DNA of 64,000 nucleotides from Phragmites australis (Eukaryota > Streptophyta > Magnoliopsida > Poales > Poaceae). Made by a program: the position numbers and the translations under genes. Positions within the stretch are counted from its first letter, which is position 1. Every line of letters begins with the position of its first letter. This document shows positions 54,691-64,000 of the stretch, in pieces. Location of the stretch: contig NC_084940.1 in the NCBI RefSeq assembly GCF_958298935.1, positions 17,789,146 through 17,853,145 of the forward strand, in the 5' to 3' direction. The notes beneath the pieces were generated by a model. The model made no database searches, was not told the origin of the DNA, and saw only the letters and a program-made list of their open reading frames with translations.

Positions 54691-55631
54691 CTCTAATACC
54701 ACTTGATGCGTGTTTGCTCGATCTTCTGAAAGGTAATATGATAAGTCGATTGGTGGAGCTTCGACGTTGATAATCCAAAGGCTCCAAACAGAACAAATCG
54801 AGAACCCCCGCAACCACTACACCACTACTCTATGGTTATTAACCGTACGAAGACATGGCTAACCTTGCCAAGATGGCTTTTCCTGCAAGCGAATCAAGAA
54901 CACAAGAAAGAATAGGTAGATACAATCTGAATATTGCTAATTACCAATGAAGTACTGGAGTTTGGGGTTCAACAAACCGATAAATGGCGAAACTGTTTAA
55001 AATAGAATAATCTAAGCTAAACCCGAGCCTAAACTATGACAGCTACCGTATATTTATAGGGGGACATGAGGGAGTCAACCTAGGGTTGTGCAGCCGTGGA
55101 AAGAGGCATGCACAATGTGGACTTAGACCTCGACATGATTACAAAATCCGATAGGGTCTAGAACGGTGATGCAACACCTTATTCCTTCAACTCTGACTTA
55201 ACTATAATGAATATTTGGTTGAGCATAGATCCATTGGAAATGGCTCAACATAAGCTTTTCAGCAAGTCCAAGAACACCTAAAATGGACTTCATATGAGAG
55301 AGTTCCCGTTTTACTAACGTGCTGTCTTGAGACTCGACCATGACCACAACTTCGACCACGTCCACGACTTTGACTAGAGCTCAGCCTCGAGTCCGAGTAG
55401 ACTTGGCCTTCGAGGGGTGATGTCTGGGTAAGGTGTAGTGCTTCTCCCACGTTCCTAAGTAATAAAATATCACAATAATTTAGTAGTAATCCATTCAAGG
55501 AAACATGAACAGAAAGAAACAAGTTCACCTGGTGGTCTAATTATCAAGCACGTGCTCTTGTAATTGAATTTTGTATGATTTGAGAATTATTGGCGGTATT
55601 GATCATATCCGAAGGAGCCATGGGCTCATCA

Positions 55632-56330
55632 TAGTGCGTCAGAGGTGGAGCTGAAGGCTAGTCTGGAGAGGTGGTCCTCGACCCCCTCATCCCTTTGCCA
55701 TTGCCCAGCTCCGGAGATAATCCATATAGAGCCTGGTGACGGCGTGTCGAAGGTGCAACCGAAGGCTAGTCAGGAGAGGTGGTCCTCAAACCCCTCGGCC
55801 CTTTGCCATTGCCCGGCTCCAGAGGTAATCCATCCTGAGCCAGGCGACGGTGTGTCAGAGGCGGAGCCGAGGGCTAGTTGGGAGAGGTGGTCCTCGACCT
55901 CCTCGGCCCTTTGCTGTTGCCCGGCTCCAGAGGTAATTCGTTCGGAGCCTGGCGACGACGTGTCGGAGGCAGAGCCGAAGGCTTGTCGGGAGAGGTGGTC
56001 CTCAACCCCCTCGGCCCTTTGCCGTTGTCCGACTTTATAGGTAATCCGTCTGGAGCCTAGCGATAGCGTTCTCCGACTCAGTCCTCGTCGCTGGGATATT
56101 GCACCGTCAGCGGCAGAGTTAGTGGCGATGGAGCGGGGTCGGAGGCGGAGCCGAAGGCTAGTCGGGAGAGATGGTCCTTGACCCTCTCGGCCCTTTGCCG
56201 TTGCCCGGCTCTAGAGGTAATCCGTCCGAAGCCTAGCGATAATGTTCTCTGACTCTGTCCTCGTCGTTGGGATATTGCACCGTCGGTGGCAGAGTTGGTG
56301 GCAACGGAGCCAAGTCGGAGAGCCTGGGAT
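55632..56330. repeat. 108-bp repeat units right of the nested gypsy insertion
   Basis: 'gagaggtggtcctc' recurs at about 55,667, 55,775, 55,883 and 55,991 (108 bp apart), followed by a longer variant unit (~173 bp) to 56,240. The array is the continuation of 47,470-47,672. Confidence 0.8.
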
Positions 56331-57340
56331 TTGCCCGGGAGTTTGCCCCAGGCTTCTAACCCCTGTGCTTTCCTTCACCAGTTCCCTCTGTGGCTAGGTA
56401 TCCTGGTTGTCTTCCGAGGTATTCCTCCCAGAAGGTCATGAGGGTTCATCAATTGTTGGTGTTGTGGCCGTGCCCTGGTCCGTGCAGGATGCACCAGTGT
56501 GCCTCCGAGGGTACCAGAGCTTGTGGTTGACATTGAGGTCACTTCCACGGGCCACGTGCCCTGGAGCCCGTGGTTTCCCCAAGGCCTCCCAAAAGGTCAT
56601 GAGGGTTCATCAATCGTTGGTGTTGTGGCCGTGCCCTGGTCCATGCAGGATGCACCAGTGTGCCTCCGGGGGTACCGGAGCTTGTGGTTGACATTGAGGT
56701 CACTTCCAGGTCGTCTGGTGAATCAGCTTTCAGAGCCAGAGTGGCTCCGACTATGCCTCCCTAGATGAGGTGGACTTGGGGTTCCTTGTGCGCGGTTGGC
56801 ATCACGAGGGTTGCGTCGGGAGCGCTGACAGGGTTTGCGCACTCCGGAGTCCTGCGCCTCCTCAGAACCCTCTTTCACTGGAGGGGCCTGAGGAGGACGC
56901 TGGGTGGATAGATTCTCCGAAGATGTTGGCTCGTGCAGGGCATCCTAGGTGATGTCGATGGAGATACCTTGGGACCAAGTCCAGGTGTGAACATCCCTGG
57001 GTTCGACCGCCCAGAACCACTGGAAAGCAGCTTGGCTATGACCTTAGCCGCGACCTCTCCTGGTGCAGCGAAGTTTTCGCCATGCAGAGGCTGGAAGGCC
57101 TCCGTGCCATTTGGAGTTTCCGTATCGACCCAAGGTTCTGGGTCGGTCAAGGCCGGAGGAACGCCTTCCCATATGGCAGCGGGACTGGAGGGTGCATGCG
57201 ATGTGCATGGCTAAGATAACCCCGCGTATGGTTGTATGGTTGCAATGGTGGATATGGCGGCTAGCGCATTGGTGGTTTTTCTGGTGGATTCCTACCTCTC
57301 TTTAGCACTTCTGTGTTCAAATTCCCACGGACAATGCCAC
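56331..57340. repeat. Outer gypsy leader region with a local duplication
   Basis: A ~180-bp segment is duplicated: 'gtcatgagggttcatcaat' at about 56,437 and 56,595, each followed by 'ttgtggccgtgccctggtcc' and 'accagtgtgcctccg'. No coding region was recognised. Confidence 0.6.
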
Positions 57341-58185
57341 TGTTGGAGCAAGAGATCATCTTGCCCCAGCATGTTCAGCGACAGTTTTTTCTAAGGAGGA
57401 GACTCAAGCTTGGAGACGAAGTTTGAGAGGAAGGAACACCACTAATGTATTGATAGTAGAAAAATGGATCGGTCTGTGGGAGTATCACAGCGTGGTTTAG
57501 TGCTTGGGCACCTCTGTGTCCTGTGTGTTGCCTTGAGCATTCTAATTGTGACCTCCTCCTTTCCTAGATGACTGTGACCCCCTTATTTATAGGGTGGTAC
57601 ATAGCTTAGTGTACATGTTATTATGATGTACAAATATCTAGGACCTAGCCAAATTACTTGGGCTTATCCAGGATAACTACTTTTTACCCTATATAGAAGA
57701 TAAATATCTACCGTGGTAACTATTGTGGTGCTTGCCCCCTGGGCGGTGAGTCAGTCGCCAATTGCAACCCGACGCCACTCTGCCAGGGGTGTTAGGATGA
57801 CTTTCATCGCACTGGGGTGTCAGGATAAGCACCACTTGCACCGGTATTAATCGCCCATCACCTCGTGTCAGGTCGGTTGCAGGGGAGCGTCCTTTCTTTC
57901 CTGATATTATCTCCGGAGATCGGTTGCATCTTTAGGCTTTGGAAGACCGTACTGGCATCGGAGGGGTGGCCTGAAGTGGTCCACAGTCTCCAGGGGCTAG
58001 GCCTCCTGCTGAGGGTTCGGAGGCAGAAGGCTCTGGAGAGACTTGCTATAGCTTCGAGTCTTCGAAAGGCCACATACGTACCGGAGAGGTGGCCCGAAGG
58101 GGCCCGCAGTCTCCAGAAGTTGGCCCTCCTGGTGAGGGCTCGGAGATCGAGGCTCCGGTGGGACCTTTGATAGCGATCGTCAACC

Positions 58186-61100
58186 TTCGAAAGAAAACAG
58201 TAATATAATCCAAAAGCATTCAGAAGTTATTAAGTGAATATAACCCAACAACCCAATAGCTAGACATTACCCAAGGCTAACCACGTTACAAACCATAAGC
58301 ATCCAACCATCACTCGTATCATCAACATATAGCCAAACCATTACCATGATCAACTAATTATGTGAGGATCCAAGTCTGCCATAATTGTGGGCACGACTGT
58401 TATAACAGTTTTACACTCTACATATTGTCCAACTTTTAGTCATGAGTTGTGATTTCCATGTTGTTGTGTTGGCGAAACACTTAACATATGCAAGTGGTGT
58501 GCCGCCAGGAGAATAACTATGAAGCATGGTTCATCAATTAGGTCCTAGTACTCCAGCGAATGCCAGTCAGGTGTCTAATTGATACGCTAAGCCTTACCCA
58601 TATCGGGCTCATGTTTGGTATGGTATTTCTTGAGTTATCACTCCACGAACCGGTCCTTATATGTGTCACTTGGGCAAAGACTATCCAATGGGGACATAAC
58701 CAATAAAACCTAACACATTTTCTTGGAACATATCCACAAACCCTCCACCATTATCAAGACAACTTCTTGTCCAAGTCTTAGGGTTCCATGTTACTAAAAT
58801 AAGTTCATCATCTCCATTGCATATATCCACTAAACATGTATATCACACTTCCCAACATCCCAAAAGCATGGCTAAGCAAATCTACCCAAGAGACTCATAT
58901 CAACTATCACTTAGGCTTCAAGGAATGTAAAGGAAGAACTAGGTAAACCCTAATATAGTTGACTACCCACAAAGTTGACAGATATTGCATGCAATTTTGT
59001 AAAACAAAACATTTAAAACATAGGTTCAAGATGATCAAGGACACTTTTATTTTACCCAATGCTACTAAGTGTTGACGATACCTTGGTCTTGAAGTCCCTT
59101 GAACTATTTCAGAATGTTATTGACTAATCACAGGAACTACCGACAAACAACACAAAGAAAAATACTAAGAGAAACATACCAAATATTATCAAAACACTTT
59201 AAAAACACTATAGTTGGATAGGTATGATTTTAGAAATATTTAGATGTAAGAATCATTTAAATCGGAGTTAAGGTGAAAGAGAATGAGCTTTCAGAAGATG
59301 GATTAGGCTGAAATGGAAAGACTAGTTTACTGGAGTTATCTTCCTATGGGAAAAGAGTTTATTGTACAATCATTGTGCCAGGCTTGACAACGTCATTATG
59401 CATGGTTCAAGAAGTATAAGGCTGACAAGACTAAGGAGGATGATGTGGTGTTGACTTGGCATGCTATGCAAGCATCGACTTGGATTAAAGAAGATGTACA
59501 CTGAGGTCCAATCTCGACCATCATGATCGAATGGCTGGGGTTTTGCTTCTAGGTTGAGGATACTACTGGTAAGTCTGCATAGCGGCGACGGCTCGGGTTT
59601 CGTCAAAGACAGCGATCGGGCGCATGGTCATTAACATTAACATTGGATTTCGGTGACATTTCAGCGAAATGAGGGACACATGGTGTAAGACGCAGAAAGG
59701 CTAAATCAAAGGCACGATCAATTTTGGAAAGGGTCATCCAAGATAGCGGCAAAACAGAGATGACTGCTACTAGGTTTGGTGGTGACTGCGAACAGATGCA
59801 GCAAAAAAGACGCTCGCGTTCCTGTAGATTGGCTATGAGTTTTGAGGAACCATCTGAATAGAGACGTTCATATTTCTTGGAAACATAATGCTATAACACG
59901 GGTTTGGGTAGATCATTTCCTGAGAGGAAGAATGATCAGTAGAGATGAGATGGGTGACGGTTGTGATATGCTACGGTGAGCAACCACGGTTTGATTGTTT
60001 CGCTCCTCAAACGGTGAAGGAATCCTAGGATCAAGTAGAAGACTCTATGGGACACGCTGTGAAACTGATTTAACATCCATATAACTTCTGGATTGACAGG
60101 GAACGCGAATGCAAATTTGGTGCGCATGCAGAACACGTCCAGACTGGGGCAGTGGGCACAGTGATCGTATTCCTGAGGGCGTCAGTGCTCTAATAGCCGA
60201 TCTAGTTGTATAGGGCGTGAGAAACATCCTAGGGCTCGATCTGGACAGAGGGTATGGTGATTAGACCTATGGTTGGCCGAAACATCGATGCCAATCAGCA
60301 ATGGCGTGGCTGTCCGTGATGGCGACGACCATGATTATGTACATCAGGCTTTGACCAGGGCTAGAGCTTGGCTAGGGACTTAGTATGATGATAAAAAAGC
60401 AGCAAGGGGGGAGAACAAAGGGTCATCACCTTGCTTCGATGGTCGAGAAAGGAGGATTCGCGGAGACGATGACGTAGTGCATCACATGCGGCGGCTGCGA
60501 CGACGGCTTCGGTGAACGGCGGCGCACGAATAAGGCATCAGTGGTGTCTAGGGATTAGGGGTGCGGAATAGGGGTAGGAGAGGGCGTGCAATTCCTATTT
60601 ATAGGGCTAGCGGTGCTTGGTTGAGGTGGAGTCCAAGCTGGACACGATTCGGGTTCGAGTTCGAGTCGGTTACGGTTCCTTTTTCGCAACTCTCTATTCC
60701 GAGGATGATATTTCCACTGTCCGGACTCCAAATTGAATGTTTCTAGACTCTAAATTATAGAAATCGAAAAGATCTACAACTTTGGTATTCATTGGAACTT
60801 CTGAAAATGTCATTTTTATTTTCAAAAATGCACCAGAAGATAAACTGTTTGAACTCAGACTTATCTACGCAACACTAATTTCAGGGGTCATAACTCCTAG
60901 CTCCATTATCTAAAAGGGGACTTCCATAAGTTCAAATCGAAGCTCTCGACAAGAGCTACAACTTTGGTATTGTCAATATTTGCATTTGAGGCCGTCTTGA
61001 AATATAAAACTATGTGGGAAAAAGAGGATATCCAGGACTTCGTGAATATTTACAGATTTTATGGATCCTTTTTGTTAGACTTTCTAGAGAACTTGGCTAA

Positions 61101-61528
61101 GAGTTTGGACTTGAGCAAGATTATGCCAAAGACACTTTACATATATCTAGAATTTAGAAAAAAAACTTTTGCAAATAAATTTGAATTAAACTAGAGAAGT
61201 ATTAGATATGATTAATAATTGAATAGGTGATGAATCCAAGAATTTTGAATTCCAATCATTAAGATCTTTAACTTATTCACTATTGAGTTTTACAAAAACC
61301 TTTTAAATTTTTTTTAACTCGAAACATCAAAGAGAAAGAAAGTGAAAAGGAACACTAATGCATTTACCTAGCTCCTAACAAAACTCAGCATGCAATGCAC
61401 ATAAAATAATAACCTATATTGATTTGATTGATTAAGAAAATAGGTTTTAAACCTATTCTACTGTGAAGCTATTCAATAATCTTATTTTTTTAAATTTTTT
61501 TATAAATTTTGAAAACCAGGATGTTACA
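58186..61528 (-). repeat. Long LTR (probable gypsy type), minus orientation
   Basis: On the minus strand the segment starts TGTAACATCCTGG at 61,528, right after a purine-rich GAGTGGGTGAAA, as in many grass gypsy 3' LTRs. A TATA box (CTATAAATAG on minus) lies at 60,595-60,604. Near 58,600-58,680 it carries, in reverse, the 'aggaccggttcgtgga' block also found in the repeats at both window ends. No coding region was found. The lower edge near 58,186 is uncertain. Confidence 0.5.
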
Positions 61529-62300
61529 TTTCACCCACTCATTGAAATCGGGTATTATATTAGGCATCAAAGTTTGATTTCCCTTTGTGTCTTATTTTGA
61601 AGCAAATAACCACCTATAAGTTTGGATGGGTTAAAAAGTCCTTGCTACTATCACCTCATGTTTCTAAAAGATAAATCAACGACATGCTGCCAGTGAATTA
61701 CTATCTAGTTCACAACATATCACCCATTCTGATGCTACATTATGGTGCCAGGCCGATAGGACATGATAGTGATACATCAATTAATGGCACATGGTGAATA
61801 TACAAATTTATTCAGTGGCATATATAAAATGGTTCTACAAAGAAACCAAAGTCGTGGCTTTGCTTCTTGCTAACATAAAAAACATTGATTCCATGCGGAC
61901 ATGGTCTCTCACTCTCGCTCCACTCCTTCACTAGTTTGTTGTGTCAATGGTTCCAGCACATAGTTAAAAACAACTATGCAGCCCTCCGCTACTGCCTTAT
62001 TAGTCTCTCCTTGTATCTCTACATAGTTTTAATGTATCAAATCTCTTATCATCTCTGTTTGTCTCTCTCCCTCTCTTTATATAGATCACGTAATTGTGTC
62101 ATTTTTTCCATGATACGGATTAATCCACATTTATGGTATGCAGTAAACCAATTGTCATAGAAGATAGGATCAATAAATCAAGGAAGTATTAGATGCACAA
62201 AAGTATATTAGTGAACATATGTATAAACTCAATCTTATTTATCAGATTAATTTAGTGGTCCAAGTGAGAGGAGAAAATGGTCGGATCCGAGTACTTATGC
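61529..62300. other. AT-rich sequence, no gene recognised
   Basis: Short open frames only; TC-rich microsatellite-like stretches near 62,000-62,090. It may be interior or U3 sequence of the flanking LTR-type repeats. Confidence 0.3.
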
Positions 62301-64000
62301 CCCATCACGATGCCTCCCTCCGTTTCCCACTCATTTAACCCCCTTTCATTGCTCTAATTCGTGAAAAAACCACCCTCCATCAAAACCATGGACGCTGCCC
62401 CTTCCCCTTCGATTTTCGGCCACTCTGCTCGTCCTCTCCTCTATTTAAGCCACTCTTCTTCTTCGCAGCAAGGTTCCACACATTTTGCACCTTCTCACGC
62501 CTTTTTCACCACTCAAATCGCCGTCACCGCCGCATCTTCTTTGGTTCCGGTGAGGAGATCCGCCGCTACCACATTTAGCGCCACCGTGTTGTCTCCGGCC
62601 TCCCTGACCAATCCTTTGTCTCTGCAGGTGTCCCCGAAGTCGATTATGTGGTCGTCGTTGCCGTTTGGTCACCGAAGCACCCCTCCCACTGCCTCACCGA
62701 CCGCCACCGCCGTCCTCACCGTCGCTCGGCCACCCCGACGCCTCTCTAGCCTCCTTGTTGCTTGTGGTGAGCTCGCTGGCCCCTCCCTCATTTTCCGCTA
62801 CTCGCCAGAGCATTCCAGCCACCGGAGCCCCTTTTCGACCAAGTCCCGCCGCTGGCCTGAGCCCTCTAGAGCCGTCGGTCCATGGTGGACCCATGGATTG
62901 AGGCCTTCTCTCGGTTCACCATCCCGTGGACCCGGTCCACCATTTTTCCAGTGGCAAAATAATTCTATTTTATTTTATGTCATCATCGTTGTGCAATAAT
63001 CTAGTTTCTGAATGTAAAAATAATTGGTTTATTATCTGTTAATAAGTAAAACTTGGAAAAACACCCCTATAACTTACAAATGCTTATAACTTTTTGCCTC
63101 TAGCTCCAATTTAGGTGATCTTTGCGCTCAAATTCTTGTAGCGACGTGTAAATTTTTTTTATAGAGTTTTTATCTAGTTTTAGTGCTGTCTAGTGTACTG
63201 TTCTTATATTTAATTGTGTGCTCATGTAGACGATTTGATCCAAGTGCAGTTCGAGAATTTCCAGGAAGAAGACTTTGAAGTAACTGTGCATCACCTTGAC
63301 AAAGGCAAGTATCTTGACCATGTTGAGAGCCTAGTTTTTATATAAAATCAGATTTTACAAAACATGCATGCTATTTTTATGGTGGAATGGGTAGTATAGC
63401 AAACACTAGCTTTATAAATAGGTTTTACACTTGTAGATGTTTAATTCTCAAGTAATGTTATGTTTTTGCTTAGCCATGCTTTTAGATGAACATGTAGTAT
63501 GTAGGTGATGAATCATGAGCTATGAAACTAAAAGTTGAGATAGAAAGTTTGTTATGATAATTGATGTTGTTAACTAAATTAGCAACAAAGAATCTAGGTT
63601 TTGGGCAAGAAGGGTATGTTGGTGTGTGCCTGCTGATGTGTTCTAGGCATGGATATCTTGGATGGATATGTTTGGTGATTACCTTTATGGGATAGTTGGT
63701 GGTCTTACTCAGACCATGTTAAGGACCGGTTCATGGAGCGAACACTCATGACAATAGTACAGCCACAAGACCTATACGGTACGGCTTGGCTACATAATTA
63801 GATATTCTCCCAGTGGTGTGTGAGCCAGTTGGATGTGTAGAGAAGGAAGGGGTACTTCCTGATTCTACCTGGCACAAGAGGGGGCTTCTGAGGTGGATGG
63901 TTACTTCACTTATGTATAATAGTGAAACCTCAGTGGGTGAGTACATACTGGGAGACTCTTTGAAAAAGCCTCATAGTGATCTCTTGGCGCACACCCCTGA
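62301..64000 (+). repeat. Dispersed LTR-type grass repeat, copy 2 (runs off the window)
   Basis: A possible TATA box (CTATTTAAG, 62,441-62,449) is followed by a GC-rich Ser/Pro-coding-like stretch (open frame 62,361-62,999). A leader-like segment and then the block shared with 1-1,100 (63,225-64,000) follow. I read it as a promoter-bearing long LTR in plus orientation that continues beyond the window. No protein domain is present in the open frame. Confidence 0.45.

Larger units (their letters stand above)
47673..55631 (-). mobile_element. Nested Ty3/gypsy retrotransposon
   Basis: The 5' LTR is 54,704-55,631 (928 bp) and the 3' LTR is 47,673-49,983 (about 906 bp plus a 1.4-kb insertion). Both run TGATGC…TCATCA on +. 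A primer-binding site for initiator tRNA-Met (TGGTATTAGAG on minus) lies two bases from the 5' LTR at 54,691-54,701, and a polypurine tract (+ TCCTCCCCCTCTT) at 49,984-49,996 abuts the 3' LTR. A TATA box on minus lies in each LTR (near 55,049-55,059 and 49,423-49,433). It is inserted in a 108-bp repeat array of the outer element. The 4.7-kb interior holds decayed gag, protease and RT; RNase H and the integrase core are gone. No clear 5-bp target duplication was found. Confidence 0.88.
42295..58185 (-). mobile_element. Outer Ty3/gypsy-type element, non-autonomous (LARD-like), with nested insertions
   Basis: Direct repeats of ~850 bp lie at 42,295-43,159 and 57,341-58,185. Both start TGTTGG and share a TATA box read on the minus strand (CTATAAATAG; 42,537-42,546 and 57,583-57,592). 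Next to the right LTR the minus strand reads TGGCATTGTCCGTGGGAA, a degenerate primer-binding site of the TGGCGCC type used by many grass gypsy elements, so the element runs on the minus strand. The left LTR ends CCCCCAATA and is followed by a degenerate polypurine tract. The right LTR lacks the last ~30 bases at its outer edge. Without the nested 7.96-kb element the interior is ~6.2 kb, carries no gag-pol and is rich in tandem repeats. Confidence 0.75.

Noticed and set aside
47664..55640. Perfect 5-bp target duplication for the nested gypsy element
   Set aside because: Flanks read TGACG on the left and TAGTG on the right. They do not match, so no duplication is claimed.
62361..62999. Ser/Pro-rich protein gene of 212 residues
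   Set aside because: No domain is recognisable, and it sits just after a TATA box inside a promoter-bearing LTR-like repeat. Composition explains the open frame.

Overview
The window is nuclear DNA from a grass (Poaceae). The evidence is a ROS1-type DNA demethylase gene with the exon layout and protein features I know from cereals, an intron-free lectin receptor kinase with a GC-rich 5' half, and a dense load of typical grass transposable elements (gypsy and copia LTR elements, L1- and RTE-type LINE tails, an Au-like SINE, foldback elements). I cannot name the species.

Layout. 1-10.3 kb: a dispersed LTR-type repeat, a decayed three-exon bHLH gene on the minus strand (about 2.2-2.8 kb), an LTR-like repeat, and a BED zinc-finger/hAT-derived pseudogene set between two CGGTAA-rich blocks (6.7-9.6 kb). 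10,342-12,324 (+): a complete intronless L-type lectin receptor-like kinase of 660 residues. 12.3-15.5 kb: intergenic DNA with an RTE LINE fragment. 15,530-38,964 (-): one large gene, reconstructed here from 17 coding exons that join in frame into about 1,996 residues, encoding a ROS1/DEMETER-family 5-methylcytosine DNA glycosylase. Introns 9 and 15 are swollen to 6.3 and 6.8 kb by transposons. Intron 9 holds an L1-like element with a 14-bp target duplication, itself interrupted by a copia element with a 5-bp duplication. Intron 15 holds a second copia element (with another repeat inside one LTR), an Au-like SINE with a 15-bp duplication and a foldback element. Every intronic retroelement I could orient lies in the same sense as the gene. 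A short terminal-inverted-repeat element related to the one in the intron-15 copia LTR sits about 370 bp upstream of the start codon.

39-42.3 kb: promoter side of the demethylase gene and AT-rich intergenic DNA. 42.3-58.2 kb: a nested gypsy complex. The outer element (LTRs 42,295-43,159 and 57,341-58,185) is largely non-coding and carries 108-bp and 30-bp tandem repeats. A second gypsy element (47,673-55,631) inserted in it has decayed gag-pr-RT, lacks RNase H and the integrase core, and its 3' LTR carries a 1,400-bp insertion with a perfect 5-bp duplication and a 79-bp tandem array. 58.2-64 kb: long LTR-like repeats in both orientations, one related to the sequence at the start of the window.

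The two intact genes are convergent and have no obvious functional link. The most interesting feature is a DNA demethylase gene that is itself loaded with transposons in introns and upstream DNA, a natural setting for methylation-dependent feedback on its own expression.
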